From: Simmondsia chinensis
Lineage: Eukaryota > Streptophyta > Magnoliopsida > Caryophyllales > Simmondsiaceae
Length of the DNA stretch: 64,000 nt
NCBI GenBank assembly: GCA_018398585.1
Contig: JAGTTD010000005.1
Coordinates: forward strand, 38,132,750-38,196,749
Direction of reading: 5' to 3'
Shown: piece after piece, positions 1-11,906 of the stretch
Numbering within the stretch: position 1 is the first letter of the stretch
Layout: each line of letters opens with the position of its first letter
Translations under genes and position numbers: made by a program
Notes under the pieces: generated by a model
Databases searched by the model: none
Seen by the model: the letters and a program-made list of their open reading frames with translations, nothing else
What the model was told of the DNA's origin: nothing

Positions 1-281
1 CCCTCATTATTATTGGTAGATGTTTGACTATTGCATCTCAATTGTTGAACAATATCTTCTTTTCCATGAAAAATTCATTTGTTATACTTTGGCCAAAAAC
101 CCTCAAAAAGGATATGATATTCCACATCTTCTAATGAGAACCATTTGGCTACTTTGCATTTATTACATGGACATCGAGTTTTTCCTTCTATAAGGTTTTC
201 TTTAGCCAACTTAATGAATTCAATGACACCATCAATATAAGCTTGACTAATCCTTGGTTGCGTGATCCAACTCGTATCCAT
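1..281 (-). pseudogene. TNP2-like CACTA transposase, N-terminal transposase-associated domain, interrupted
   Basis: From the ATG at 281 the minus strand reads MDTSWITQPRISQAY and on to a cysteine cluster RCPCNKCK and the ending GFWPKYNK. This matches the plant transposase-associated domain (Transpos_assoc) that opens CACTA TNP2 proteins, typically MDRSWM...RCPCxKC...GFxxxYxxWxxHGE. A TGA follows KYNK exactly where the family has Trp; past it the same frame stays open with IFHGKEDIVQQ to the window edge. The simplest reading is a Trp-to-stop change, so this copy is probably not autonomous. An upstream in-frame ATG at 305 exists, but the family start favours 281. The remainder of the gene lies to the left of the window. 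Confidence 0.8.
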
Positions 282-897
282 ATCTCTAAATATTAAGTAG
301 TGCAATCAAATTACCTAAAAATTAAAAAAAGATAGAGTTCATAAGATAAATATTTAATCAACCAATCAAAATATATACAAATACAAAAACAAATAATTAA
401 TGGGACTTAGGAGAAGTTAGAAATTAAAGTAAGATAAATGAGTTCCTTATAATCAATTTTAATCCTCTAATGTGAAGGATCCATCTAAACAAGGGATACA
501 GCAACAAAGTTTTATTTTTCCAAATTTAAAAATTATGAAATCGATATCTAATCTCCCTGACATTAACAAATTGAACTCACAAGCGCCACCAACACATAAT
601 TTTAAACATCAATCAAACACAGTAACACAAGAATTTCGTCAAAACAACAATTTTTTGTATTAATCAATTGAAATGATGAGATGCAACGATAGAATCATTC
701 GAACCATAGCATTAAGGATGCCCATGAAGCAGGGGAAAATGTGAAACGGCGATAATACAAAACTATAATAAAACTACTTCAACCAACTCAAATGATATAA
801 CACTTGTAGAAGAATAAACAGTCCAATAAAAATAAAAACCGAAACTAGGGCAAGGACATCACATACTAACAGCAAAGCAAGAGCAACTGTGAAATCG

Positions 898-1130
898 GAA
901 GGTGAGGGTGAGAGACGAACGCTGGCGGCGACGGTGAGAGGCGAACCCGGGCGGCGACGGTGAGAGGCGAACCCGGGCGGCGACGGTGAGGGGAAGCCGA
1001 GCGGCGACGGTGAGAGGCGAACCCGGGCGGCGACGGTGAGAGGCGAAGCCGGGCGCGACGGTGAGAGGCGAACCCGGGCGCGACGGTGAGAGGCGAACCC
1101 GGGCGGCGACGGTGGAGGTGAGGGTGAGAG
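898..1130. repeat. GC-rich minisatellite inside the CACTA element
   Basis: About seven tandem units of roughly 28-31 bp built on GGTGAGAGGCGAACCCGGGC plus GGCGAC, with point and length variants. It is strikingly GC-rich against AT-rich surroundings and lies between the subterminal repeats and the transposase start, where a CACTA promoter or 5' leader would be expected. No protein-coding role is evident. Confidence 0.85.
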
Positions 1131-1388
1131 ACGACGGTTTGTTCGGGGTATTTATACCCCGAGAGATTCTAGGCGCTTATAAGCGCCGATATTTTTTGCG
1201 TCGTTTAAAAACGCCGAGAATTTTTGACGCTTTGTCTCGACGCATTTAAACGCCGAGATTTCTCGACGTTTGTATAAACGCCGATAATTATGCGCCGAGA
1301 ATTGCCCTGTTTTGTTGTAGTGAACATAGCATCATGGGAATGCTTAAATTGAGAACCAGAGGTTTTAGAGAGTGAGTAACTTTGCTAA

Positions 1389-1503
1389 TTTTTTTTTTTA
1401 TTTATGTTGGTAAAGGCAGGGGAGGGGGGTCACTAGTGGGGCTCGAACCCCGGCGCTCTCACACGGCAACCGGGCGCCTTACCACTAGGCTATGAGCTTG
1501 TTG
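1389..1503 (-). mobile_element. tRNA-derived SINE-like element
   Basis: On the minus strand a box A-like stretch (TAGCCTAGTGGTAAG, about 1479-1493) is followed by a box B (GGGGTTCGAGCCCC, about 1437-1450), then a short body and an A-rich tail at 1390-1400. The pol III promoter layout and A-tail indicate a short tRNA-derived retroposon. It does not fold into an intact tRNA, and no convincing TSD was found. Confidence 0.6.
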
Positions 1504-1579
1504 CTCAAAATTATAATGTGCAATTATTTCAAATTATAAATGTTTTACATTTAATCTTTAACTTTTGATATGAAAGGAT

Positions 1580-1615
<36 letters not shown>

Positions 1616-3597
1616 ATATAATATTTAATCTTATCACCAAAGGATTTTAGTACTAAATATTTAAAATGTAAAATAAATATTTAAATAAAAATAAAATATT
1701 TAGCACATATGTATAGTATATCGTTCAATATTAATAATTTTTGGGTAAAGTCATAATAAGATATTATGATTAGCTAGCTTATAGGAACAAAAAGCCAAAT
1801 CCCGACATCCTGTAGCTTTTCAAACACTAGCTTTTTGGCCCCATAAGTTGTCGTTAAATGCTAAAATATGATAAAAGCTCTAGCTATGAAAATTTTACAA
1901 AATGTGATGTGTATCATTTTCAAAGGTCAAACTACTAAATGGTAAGCTAATAAGGAAATTTTTAATAAACACGCATTGTTCAGGCTTCAGCTACTTGACC
2001 AATCAAAAACACTAGACACTACAAAAAGAGTGAACAAAAGCTTTTTCTAATCATAACAGTAAACTGATCCTAGATAAAAAGCTCGTTCATATTTGATTCA
2101 AAGCTTCAAAAAGAAAAGGAGCTCATTTCGAGAATACTCAATAAGTTTATGTTTTGAGTTTAGATAATCATTCCCTTTTCCCTTCTGGCGATTTGCTTCA
2201 GTTGGTATTCAATCCAATCAATTTCCAAATTTGCTTTCGTAATTTGCATTACAACCAGAATGCCGCAATCCTACCAACAAACATATATAATTTCATTGTT
2301 CCGGATCTTTAATTTGCTCAATGCCAAAACTCCTCATGTGGTACGCGCACTTCCAATTACTCATTAAGCACCACAATCTATAGACATTGGTTTGTTCAAC
2401 ACAGTGTTCAAACTACGACTAGGTATCAATGGACCTATGATTACAAACCGATTTTTTTTATAACTAGCGACAAAAATGATAATATAAGGCAAGAGCGAGG
2501 CCTGAATGTGTGTCAGTGTACAAATTGTAAACGTAATAAAAAAGGAAAAAAAAGACAGAAAAAGAAAAAAAAAAAGAAAAAAGAAAGGGCTTCAATAAAG
2601 CCATTAAAGTAACAAGAATCTTAATCGAAGTGTGATAATTTGTGTGTCCCAAGCATTAATGTAAAGACATTTCGATAACTTTTATGCAGAGTCAGACATA
2701 ACTCCAAGTAATTTAAACAATTGCTTAAAATTTTTAAATTTTTAGAAAAACGATTTTTAAAGTATCAATTATTAATATTGCTAACTTTTGTAGTCAGAAT
2801 TTTTATAATTTATGCTATATGAAGGGCTTCATTTGAAACTTTGCTTGAGGTCCTGAAAATATTAGGACTGGTCCTGCTCTCATGCATGACTTCGAGCAAG
2901 TTAATTTTCTTCTTAAAACTAGATAATGTATGTTAGGTAAAGTGGCATACTAGACTTATAATTGATATCTTTTCTTACCGATTGGATAGGTAATAAGTAA
3001 TTACAGTAGGATGTCGTACACAGGAGTTGCAACAATGCGGTGACCTACTACTGCACTTAACACCCATTGGTTCTGCAAGGATACCTTTTTTTTTTTTTTT
3101 TTTGATCAATTTGGGAGGATACCTCACTTGGACTTATTTGCAAACCTAACATGTATAGACTCCATGGGGCTACTTCTTTTTCGATAATTAGCAACAAAGT
3201 CACAATACAGAATAGGGAACTCGAACCGGTGATCCTAGAGTCGGCTCCTATAGAAACGAGGAACAAAAATGCAAAAAACAATACAACAAACCCAAATCGA
3301 GAAAACAAAATTACAAGACAAAAACAGCCAAAATCAGTATACACTAAATGTTTCAACCACCACTTGGGTAAGACCCGGAGTGAATTAGGAATAGGGGGAA
3401 ACGAGCCAAAAGATTTTTAAGAAGTAAACTATATCAACTGATCGTACAAAGCATTTAGACTTAGGTTCGAATCCGATTGATGGGTATTAATATTCCTTTT
3501 GGGGGCATCCATTAGGTATGTAGATCCTAACTTACACGCTTGCATATGGTGAAATTTTGAAATAGGTGATACGTAAAAACAAAAGACTAGTTGAGAT
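1504..3597. other. AT-rich intergenic DNA
   Basis: No gene is recognised here. It holds an (AT)n microsatellite at about 1588-1612 and, around 3080-3350, a poly(T)-led stretch with the motif TCGATAATTAGCAACAAAGT. That motif is the reverse complement of the poly(A)-proximal end of the retroelement family described at 17104-17366. Confidence 0.6.
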
Positions 3598-4020
3598 TAG
3601 AAGGGTAAATGAGTCAAGCTGGCTCATGAGCCTTCACGAGCCGACTTTTTTAGTTTATTGAGCCATGTTCGAGTCTAGTATAGCTCGAGCTCATAGGCTC
3701 GCGAGCCTAAATGAGCTTTTTTTAGTATAATATATGTGTTTAAATATTACACAATGAAACCATATTGGAGTCTAAATGAGATAAGACTAAGTTTAAATGA
3801 GCCCAAATAAGCCTATATTGAGCTTAAATAAGCCTAAATATTGCAAGCTTAATTTGAAGCTCGCCGAACTTTGATCGAGCTGAGCCAAGCCCGAGCTTTT
3901 GACTAGCGGAGCTAGAGCCTGAACTTTGAAAGCTCGATGAACTTCGACCCGAGCTTAAAGCTAATAAGCGAGCCTCAAATCTAGCGAGCTCGTGCTCGGT
4001 TTGGCTCAAATACGCCACTA
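3598..4020. mobile_element. hAT-like MITE, GAGC-rich family, copy 1
   Basis: A 423-bp element rich in GAGCCGAGC/GCTCG motifs. Flanking 8-bp sequences are GTTGAGAT (3590-3597) and GTCGAGAT (4021-4028), 7 of 8 identical, as expected for an old hAT TSD. It shares an internal stretch (around TTTTAGTATAATATAT) with the element at 58256-58631, so both belong to one family. Confidence 0.68.
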
Positions 4021-4087
4021 GTCGAGATACGCATAAGTTAACTTAACGAAAACACCACAATTAAAAAAAGAAAAAGAAAGAAAAAGA

Positions 4088-4106
4088 AAGAGAGAGAGAG
4101 AGAGAG
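4088..4106. repeat. (AG)n microsatellite
   Basis: An uninterrupted AG dinucleotide run preceded by an AAAAAG-rich purine tract. Confidence 0.9.
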
Positions 4107-4241
4107 TGGTAGGATAATGGAGGCCCATGTAAATGCCGCAATCTCATACGTTGTACACAACGGTGCATTCTATCATATTTGCAACTTGCACGTCTTATTT
4201 TCACACTTTATATGACAAAAAATGAATTTTTTTTATTTTTT

Positions 4242-4698
4242 ATTTTACTGAAAATCACCTATATTTTAAGTGATGTATTAGAAAACTATCCAATTTTTTT
4301 AAAGTTACACCTAAACTCTTCAAAATTTTTTAATGTAACACCTGATGCTTACACTGTTAACTTTTTGTCAAATAGAGCGACGCATTGTGGGGTATAAATG
4401 GATCAAAACACTAAGTTTAACTTAATTTCATTAAGTTATATTAATTAATGTATTTTGCAAAGAATTTGTGCCACCAAAAAAATTTAGAAGTATTTTTTTT
4501 ATTTGTAAACTTGTTCATAATTCATTGATAAAAAAATAAGTTTTATTGAGGATAATTTGGTAATTTCGTAATTATTTTAACGAAAAGTTGATGTGCCATT
4601 GCAAAAATTTTGAAAAGTTTAGGTGTAACTTTAAAAAATTAGAAAAGTTAGGTGGTTTTTTGGTACCTTACTTAAAATATAGGTGGTTTTTAGTTTTA
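4242..4698. mobile_element. AT-rich MITE with long terminal inverted repeats
   Basis: The ends are inverted: left CTGAAAATCACCTATATTTT and, reversed on the right, CTAAAAACCACCTATATTTT, followed by matching AGTTACACCTAAAC motifs further in. The same terminal pattern (a CACCTAAATTTAGGT-like core) recurs at 23351-23764 and 54766-55230. Exact boundaries are approximate because the flanks are homopolymeric. Confidence 0.6.
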
Positions 4699-4994
4699 AA
4701 AAAAAAAAAAACTAAAAAATATAGACATATACGCTGCCAATGTTCTCTTTTTTTTTTTTTTTGTATTAATAATAAAGTTGTCATCAATATTATGGCCCCA
4801 CGGGTAGGAATGACAATGAAATGGGTAAAACTCATTATTCGTGAGTATTAGCATTGTGTCGGATGAGTATGGGTGTAAGTGAGATGAGCAGCGAGTATAA
4901 TATCAATGCATGACGCAAATATGAGGTACTCACATTGGAATGGGTATTGATCGGTATGAGACAGATAATGAATACTCGTTCCGTGGCAATTCTC

Positions 4995-6163
4995 TTTCCT
5001 TAAAGATTCAACTAAGAAAGCAATGACTCATGTCTTTTCTTGCAATCGTCAATGCAATTTATTTTTTTAATGATAATTAAGAGGAACATACAGAGTCTCT
5101 ACAACAGTAATGAAGCAAAATTAAGAAATAAAATGAAATATCAAGAAGAAAACCACAAGCTGGAAGTGCAACGTAAGCAAAGCAAAGTAATGCGCTCCCG
5201 GCTTTGCCCATCCGCAACTGGGATCGCTACTGTAAAGATAGTAGTCTAAGTGACGTGTGGTATAGCCAATTTTGTGTCTTGGTCTGGGAATGGAATTGCA
5301 AATCAATCTGCGGGGCTCCTTCATACACTGGTGTATGGTAAAGTGATAATCCTCAATTTTATAGTGTCCATGATGAGCGACAAAATTTGGGATAGAGTTT
5401 TGGAAAATGTAGTTGTTTCTTGATTCCGAAATTGCATTGATGACGTCAAAGAATGCCATAAGCTAAGATTTCTTGGTTGAACCCTTTAGGGATGGAAGTT
5501 GCCTTTGCTGGAACAGATCTTTAAAGTTGTTTGGGAAAATGATTGCTATCCCCCACAATTTTATAATAGCAGTTCAGAGATTCAACGATGACCTGCAAGT
5601 AAGAAAGAGATGCTTGCACGATCCGACGCTATTTAAGCAAAAAGGGCAAAACTTTTAGTGTTAAGAATCTCAATTCTCACTAGCCTTTCTCGTGTTTAGT
5701 CTAGTTAGAAGCGCCAACACTCTAGTAACTCAATTCTAGGGGGAAACGTGTCCACACTAGTAATTCAATCATCAATGCAAGTTGGGAATCCAAGAATAGA
5801 TTTATCTTCGAAAACCCAACTCCTGACTGGCCATGCATGCTTGATATTGTAAAGTTGAGAGTTATTACTTAGTTTCAAGCGCTAGTTGCTAATTCTAGCA
5901 TTTTCGTTCGCCATTGCATGGAAAACGCTCTTAAATTAGTTATCACAATTCCCAAATCTAGGACGATTGAACTTCATTCTCACTCTGGGTTGCCAGATAA
6001 GTGGTGACCATTTTGCAAAGTTTGACACCGTGTTTGTCCGGCTTTAATCATGGTATGCACTTAGTCCTCGGGTTCCAATTTTGTGTTTTCCCAATTCTTG
6101 GTTGTTTAAATCATCCCCTTATCTTCTATTTTTATTTTATATTTTTACTCTTCTTCTCTCTTT
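4995..6163. other. Intergenic DNA, nothing recognised
   Basis: Short open frames occur on both strands, but none matches a family I know and none has a convincing gene structure. A hAT-like end (AGGAATGACAATGAAATGGG) lies just upstream at about 4806. Confidence 0.4.
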
Positions 6164-6272
6164 TAGGGTAACATTTTGAAGGGATAAGGCTGCATACATC
6201 TCACCCCTCACTCCCCCGACCTTGCTCAGGTGGGAACCATTTGGACAATGGATATTTTGTTGTCATTGTTTC
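6164..6272 (+). mobile_element. Au-like SINE tail fragment
   Basis: Contains the tail core seen throughout the window: GGGATAAGGCTGCATACATC, a C-rich stretch, a degenerate hairpin around GACCTTGCTCAGG, and an ending near TTGTTGTCATTG. The TCTTCTTCTC-like sequence on both sides could be a TSD, but it is low complexity. Confidence 0.6.
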
Positions 6273-7334
6273 TTCTTCTCTTTATTTCTTTTGTTCGGTT
6301 CTCTCTGTATAACCACAGGAGGTGCCTCTCCTCCCTCTTAATTATCAAAACAACTCGAGTATAGTAAACTTTGGCTCTGGTTAAGCTAGGAAAGCTTGTA
6401 AGCCGGTTGCACAATCAAATTTGTTGAGTTTCTTGCATGGCCGTCTTAACATTTTCGAGGCCTTAAGTGAAATTTTTTTAAATGGGCATTTTATATACAA
6501 TAAATTATAAAAAATTTAATCATAAAACTTATTAATATCAACAATTGATATTTTAAGAATCACAACGCAAAAATTTAAAATTCGGTGGCCCCAAGTAGCA
6601 CTTGGGCTGCTTAGAGCTATGTCTAGCCTTGGTTTCCTGAATAGTATACTTACACTGTAAATTTACAAATGCATAATCCTACAATTATTCTCAAACTCTA
6701 AACACAATAAATTATATATGCTTTATTTTCAACAATTAAAGAGATAACTTTCGGTACAAAAGCGGCACACCTACCTAAGCAGATCTAGAGAAAACCCACA
6801 ATAAAGGGGAAAAAATAAAAAAACATAACAACAGACCCCAAAATACCAAGATGCCTACCACGACTATAACTTCTGAAGTACAACAACATACTACAAAAGA
6901 CCTAAACGCTTATACCCACACCAACTCCTGAAACACGAACTGCCAAAAATGTACCATTCATTGCTTATAACATAAATCTAAATTATTTAGATAGCTTGGG
7001 TTTTTTTGTTGAGAACGAAGCCACTCGTAACTTGACTCGACTTATAATCGGGAACGACATCAGGATTTTTCTATTAGGGGCAGAATCAAAATTAAATAAA
7101 TAACAAATAAAAACGTCATACCTATATAGGGATAGTCGATCAACATCAAGTAAGTGGACTATTTTAATTCACAATCTGACAAATTAAAACTTATTTTTCA
7201 GTTTAGACTTTCTATATTTTAACATTTTGAGGGGGCTCTCTTTTATTTTTTACACTATCATATGACACATTGGATTATTTTTTGGAAAAATCAAACAATC
7301 AACACAAGCTGAAGCGAAAATAAAAAAGAACATT

Positions 7335-7690
7335 AAAACAATACACTAAAATTTACGTGAAAATTAAACCCTCTCTCAACTAAAGATAAAAAACCACGGG
7401 ACCCAAACAGTGCATCATCAACTATGAAATCAACAACTATGATTTCTAATTGTAATCTCAAAGCCCATATACAATTATCATGAATATCATCAATGTGATT
7501 ATTGCTCGATAAGTCACCCACCCTCCCATAAATAACTACTGCACACTGAGTTATCGACTTTCTCACAATATAACTACTGTACGACGAGCCACCAACCCCC
7601 CTTAATGTAATTGTTGCACGGTGAGCCACCAATCTTTCTCAGTTTAGCCTTTGCATGACCAGTCACCAACCCTTTTTAACATAGCTTTGA
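7335..7690 (-). mobile_element. LTR-retrotransposon LTR fragment with internal subrepeats
   Basis: On the minus strand a roughly 60-bp unit (GGTTGGTGGCTCACCGTGCA followed by a TTATATT-like spacer) repeats several times. It is followed by a GGGTCCCGTGGTTTTTTATC stretch and a CACGTAAATTTT end, a layout typical of the 3' part of copia LTRs. The same structure on the plus strand is at 51170-51460. Confidence 0.55.
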
Positions 7691-9031
7691 ATAGAGAAAG
7701 TTACAATAAAACTCTCACACGACCCTCAATCAAGAACAGGATGCCCTCAGGATACCCATTCACAAATAGCTCAAACTCTTACATTTTTCCTCTCTATTTT
7801 CTCCTCCTCAACCATCAACCCTTAACTCATTTTATAATACAGTTACCTAAATCTAATCTGATTCAAAATACCAAATCAAATCAAATCAAGCTTATTCAGA
7901 TAAGCTATCTAGATTTCAACTAAATCGAATTAAATAATTTTAAGATAATAATATCACAACAATTATATATATAACCGAGAGGAAAAATTTCATACGACTA
8001 AAACCACTACATGTATTAGGTAGCTTCGCCGTGGCTTATAGTCTCAAAACACTAAGGTCGTACTATACAACAAAATCATAATATTACTTATAGTGTTATG
8101 TAAGTAATACATAACACTTATCAAGATCCACTTCGGTGGATGCGTCGGCTTATGTTGAAAGCTTTCTCTTTGATTATTGAAAAAAAAAAAAGTAACACAT
8201 AACACAACCATAATACAATAATAATAACAAATATTACTATTATTATTATGAACTTGAGTATCGTAAATATGTATAGTTAAATTATAAAAAAATAATTTTT
8301 TAATACTAATTTTATATAATTTAATAACTTTTCCAATATGTGACTGTTTCTTAAGGGTTAAGAAATGCTCTTTTACACTTCTAATTCTAATTTAAAAATA
8401 TTATAATAGTCTACAAACTTTTTAATTAAGTAGAGAGAGAAATCTGTTAGTTACATGTAATTTCTAAAAAATAAAAAATAAAAAGCCAAAAGTAAAAATT
8501 CATAGATTTTTTTTGATAATTAGATAGAAAACTCTGAATACAAATACCGGTGTATGCATCGGAACGGAGCCTGAAAAGCCTATAAAAGTGGGGAAAAAAG
8601 CGAAAGACAACAGTTCTGTTATCTTGGGCCCTATTTTTCAGGTGCACCTCGCTTTGTACTTTGAGCTTTTGCTTTTACTTATCTAAAAAAAGAGAAACAC
8701 AACAAAAAGCCCGAAGCAAAATACCCCCAAAATCTATTCGGCTAGACCCGGGCCAATCCCCGAACCACTCAATGTTCTAGCAATCTCAAGTCTCCAATAC
8801 TGTTGTCTCTAAACTTTTTGTTTTAATAATTATGAAAAAAACAATAGTCTACAAATATACGTGAGATATATATATATATATATTTTGTACATCAAATACA
8901 TTAAGTGTAAGTAAACAATTTATGAAACAACTATATAAAACTATTTTTATAATTAATTATGTTTTACCACACCTATAAAAATTTGATAATAAAAAAATTA
9001 ATTTAATTTTATCAGTAAAGAAATTTGATAA
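7691..9031. other. AT-rich intergenic DNA
   Basis: No gene recognised. It contains short AT microsatellites (for example about 8866-8880) and low-complexity A-rich tracts. Confidence 0.5.
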
Positions 9032-9041
9032 TAAAAAATAA

Positions 9042-9426
9042 GGTTATTTACACCAAAAGTCCTTTTACTTTGCTCATTGTGTCAAGTTAGTCCTTATACT
9101 TTTAATTGCATAAATTTAGACCCTAAATAATTTAAAATGTGTCAATTTATTCCTTTAGTCAAATTAAGGTTAAGTTAATAACATAATTTTGAACGACAAA
9201 ATTATATTAGATACAAGTAACTTATTATAAATTCATTTATTTGCTTAATTTAACCCAACTTGCTGCCAAACTACTAAAAATTTCATTAAAAACTTAACAT
9301 AAATTTTCTTTAAGGACCAAAATTGACATATTTTGAACTGTCTAGGGACTAAATTGATACAATTAAAATTACAAGGATTAAATTAACACAATATACAAAG
9401 TACAAGGATCTTTGGTGTAAATAACC
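9042..9426. mobile_element. Mutator-like MITE, copy 1
   Basis: A 385-bp element with long terminal inverted repeats: left GGTTATTTACACCAAAAGTC, and right, reversed, GGTTATTTACACCAAAGATC, continuing inward over about 90 bp with AGTCCTTATACTTTTAATTG-type matches. Flanks AAAAAATAA and GAAAAATAA fit a 9-bp TSD with one mismatch, as in Mutator-type elements. A related copy is at 14232-14805. Confidence 0.72.
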
Positions 9427-9755
9427 TGAAAAATAAAATCTAAGATATCATATTTTGGTGTCCTAATTTTAATATTATTTTGACTGCGTGGGGTTAAAAG
9501 TGTTAAAAAAAAAAAACTTTATATTAAAAGATATTAACCCATTTGCATGCAGCTCCATGTGATAATTATTGTGGCTTTGAAATCCGAATATCATGAAGAA
9601 AATATTAAAAAGAAAATTGTACAGGTTAGTAGATACAAATTAAAAAAAAAAAGTTAGATAGAGGCGATCAGATATGACTTTACCTATCTAAATTTTACTG
9701 AAGAGAAGACCCTAGATAGATATGAGTAATGGTTAAAAATACGTGTAGCTGATAC

Positions 9756-10378
9756 TAGGGGTATTCACAAAAACCCATAACCGAACCGAAACTAAGAAAA
9801 CCGAACTAAAAATCTCAGTTATTGGGTTGGATGAAGTGATTTGATTAACGAACCGATAAAAATCCGGTTAATTTAGGTGGTTACGGTTCATGGGTTCTAA
9901 TAAAACGGTTAACCGAATAAACCAATTATTATATTTACGAGAGCAGTATAGTTGTGCATTATAAATTATCATCTAGTAAGTAAATATTCATGCATAGTTT
10001 TGTATGATTATGAGTTCAATTTAATTTAGTTTCAACCTTTTATAGTTCTAATCTGAACCAATTTAAATTAATATAATAATTGTGTAGACTTAAAAATATA
10101 ATTGACAATCTAAACTCAAGTGGTTACTTAGTTTACCTGCTTTTTAAAGCATACAGTAGTAGCAAAATTTTAGGATTTAAATGGATGAAAAAAATATTTG
10201 AATTTCTTTTTCAATAAGTGGTTAACCCATTAACCAAACCGAACTAACCGATACCGAAATTTTGGTTAGCCGATTGTAATAAACTGGTGGTAATGGTTAT
10301 TGAATTTTCACAAACTTCTTAAACGGTTATCGAATTAATAAGTTAAATGGTATAGTTAACGGGTAATGAACACGCCTA
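9756..10378. mobile_element. hAT-like MITE, AACCGAACCG family
   Basis: The ends are TAGGGGTATTCA (left) and, reversed, TAGGCGTGTTCA (right). Flanking 8-bp sequences are GCTGATAC (9748-9755) and ATTGATAC (10379-10386), 6 of 8 identical. The interior carries repeated and inverted AACCGAAC/GGTTAACCG motifs, giving a partly palindromic 623-bp element with no coding capacity. Confidence 0.72.
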
Positions 10379-10386
10379 ATTGATAC

Positions 10387-11162
10387 AACTTGTAAGATTT
10401 ATTTATAAGAAAATAAATAATAGATTTATTGCATGAAGATCATTCCAACAGAGAACACAATTAAGATCAATGCTTTGATGCCAAATAAATATCTTCATTT
10501 GTGTACCAAATCTAACAATTTTCAACCATATTATTTTTCTCGATAAATAGTAAGAAAAAACTTGTGATACAAAAAACAGTAGACCCGAGAGGACAGCCTC
10601 GAGAGACTCCTCAACCATATTATTAGATACACAAATTTGATATTCAGCATTTTCCGACAAATAATTAGTAATATTATCCCTCTCAAACCCTAATTAAAAA
10701 GTAATAATCCAAAACAAATTAAAAATCGCCAACCATTTAATTTGCATAATCCACCGCTGCCACTGCTGCAGCCGCCAACTCAACACCTTCGAGCCAATTT
10801 GATATCATTTTCTATTTGTAATTATGCGGATTGTTATTGCCAGAGTATGTTTCTGTCAATTCCCGGATAATTTGAACAAAACAAGGCTTAAAAGTCTTTA
10901 TTATTGCCTTAAATTAATAAAAACTGTCATCATAATAATATTAGCCAAAATCTTTTTCAAAATCCAGCTTTTAGCTTCTCGAAGCAACTCATTATTGCCA
11001 TAGCAAGCTATTATTGTCAGTGGAGGTATAACTGATAGTAAATAACAGTCATAAACTTCCACTAAATTGTCATAACAATAACAACTGTTGACAACAACAT
11101 CACCTTTCTTAAAAACCAAAAAAATACAAAAAAAAAAAATGTAATACCAAATAAGCGCTTCA
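10387..11162. other. 3' flank of the PYL-type gene, nothing recognised
   Basis: AT-rich DNA without a recognisable element. It includes the presumed 3' untranslated region of the minus-strand receptor gene, whose stop codon is at 11163-11165. Confidence 0.5.
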
Positions 11163-11744
11163 TTATTGATCGTGCCCATGCATGGCAGCCAAGGCCACGA
11201 CCCCGAGCTTTTGCAAGTTAAGCTTAACGACCGTATCCACGAACATCTTCGTATCCTCAGCCGTATTCCCCTCTGGTATATCGACGATATACGATTCCAA
11301 TATGACGGTATGTACCTTACCATCTTTATTAAACTCATTAACTGACGTAACCGATTTATAATTCCTTAGTCTATGGTCACCACCCACAACCCTAAAGCTT
11401 ATTATATGGTTCTCATCATCCAAAATTTCAAGCCTTTCGGTGCTCGTCGACGCAGGCAAGCCTGAAACAACCGTGACTTCACGGATGGAACCCACCGCAC
11501 CATTCCCTGACATGTGACAACTTTTGATGAAGTGCTTGTATTTTTGTGGGTTATCGAAACGTCGAACGAAAGGCCAGACGAAACGGGCTGGGGTGTCGAA
11601 ACGTTGGGTAATGAGAGAGGTGGTCGTGTTGGGGATGGGGGTGAAGGTGTGGTAGGATCCGATTATGGGTTCAAGGGTTGCGTATTCGTCTGGGGTTAGC
11701 CCCGCGGGCACGAGAGGTGGTTGTGATGAGTCTTGATTGTTCAT
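11163..11744 (-). CDS. PYL2: Abscisic acid receptor, PYR/PYL/RCAR family, PYL2-like
   Basis: A single-exon gene encoding 193 residues, close to Arabidopsis PYL2 (about 190). Family role: a soluble START-fold receptor in cytosol and nucleus that binds abscisic acid and then inhibits clade-A PP2C phosphatases, releasing SnRK2 kinases. Visible landmarks: ABA-carboxylate lysine K70 in YKHFIK with the adjacent histidine H71 typical of the dimeric subfamily; gate loop SGLPA (94-98); E103 in STERL; latch HRL (124-126); Y129 and S131 in RNYKS; E150; N176 in the C-terminal helix KLNLQKL. DVGS-type residues and the ending MHGHDQ resemble PYL2 rather than PYR1/PYL1. The ATG at 11744 is chosen because upstream in-frame sequence (to 11906) is a low-complexity leader without family similarity. 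Oddities: Asp123 replaces the usual Glu before the latch His, and the normally conserved RIHAP is RFDTP at 48-52. Confidence 0.95.
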   Translation of the reverse strand: MNNQDSSQPPLVPAGLTPDEYATLEPIIGSYHTFTPIPNTTTSLITQRFDTPARFVWPFVRRFDNPQKYKHFIKSCHMSGNGAVGSIREVTVVSGLPASTSTERLEILDDENHIISFRVVGGDHRLRNYKSVTSVNEFNKDGKVHTVILESYIVDIPEGNTAEDTKMFVDTVVKLNLQKLGVVALAAMHGHDQ

Positions 11745-11861
11745 GAAGGGATTTTTAGTAAGAAAAAGAGGGGTTGAGGGTTCGAACCTCGGGTTTTTTT
11801 GGTTTTTTTGGCAACAAGAATTCTGAACTCGAGATGTTAGAAGGCGGAAGGTCGGGGGAGG

Positions 11862-11880
11862 GAGAGAGAGAGAGAGAGGA
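11862..11880. repeat. (GA)n microsatellite in the PYL leader region
   Basis: A GAGAGAGAG run about 120 bp upstream of the receptor start codon; on the gene strand it is a CT-rich leader tract, common in plant 5' untranslated regions. Confidence 0.8.
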
Positions 11881-11906
11881 GGATGAGGAGAGTATGGAGG
11901 TAGCAA

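Larger units (their letters stand above)
1..1322 (-). mobile_element. CACTA (En/Spm) transposon, one end, runs off left edge
   Basis: Read on the minus strand from 1322, the sequence starts CACTACAACAAAACAGGGC, the classic CACTA-type terminal inverted repeat. The next 180 bp (about 1140-1305) is a subterminal region of alternating direct and inverted copies of CGGCG/CGCCG-centred motifs, as expected for transposase-binding subterminal repeats. A GC-rich minisatellite follows (898-1130), then AT-rich DNA, then a TNP2-type transposase start reading toward the window edge (281 down to 1). Known of the family: termini flank a transposase gene and insertion makes a 3-bp TSD. The other end is outside the window, so neither the TSD nor the full length can be checked. 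Confidence 0.82.

Noticed and set aside
898..1130. A CRISPR-like array
   Set aside because: Units abut without unique spacers and lie inside a plant CACTA transposon; it is a minisatellite.
1389..1503. A tRNA gene on the minus strand
   Set aside because: Box A and B sequences are present, but acceptor-stem pairing is absent and an A-tail follows, so a SINE is more likely.
5121..5459. A 112-residue minus-strand protein
   Set aside because: No recognisable domain, ends in a low-complexity hydrophobic stretch, and there is no supporting gene structure.
11745..11906. An N-terminal extension of the PYL-type receptor
   Set aside because: The in-frame upstream codons encode low-complexity Pro/Ser/Leu sequence over a CT-rich tract; the family start and length fit the ATG at 11744.
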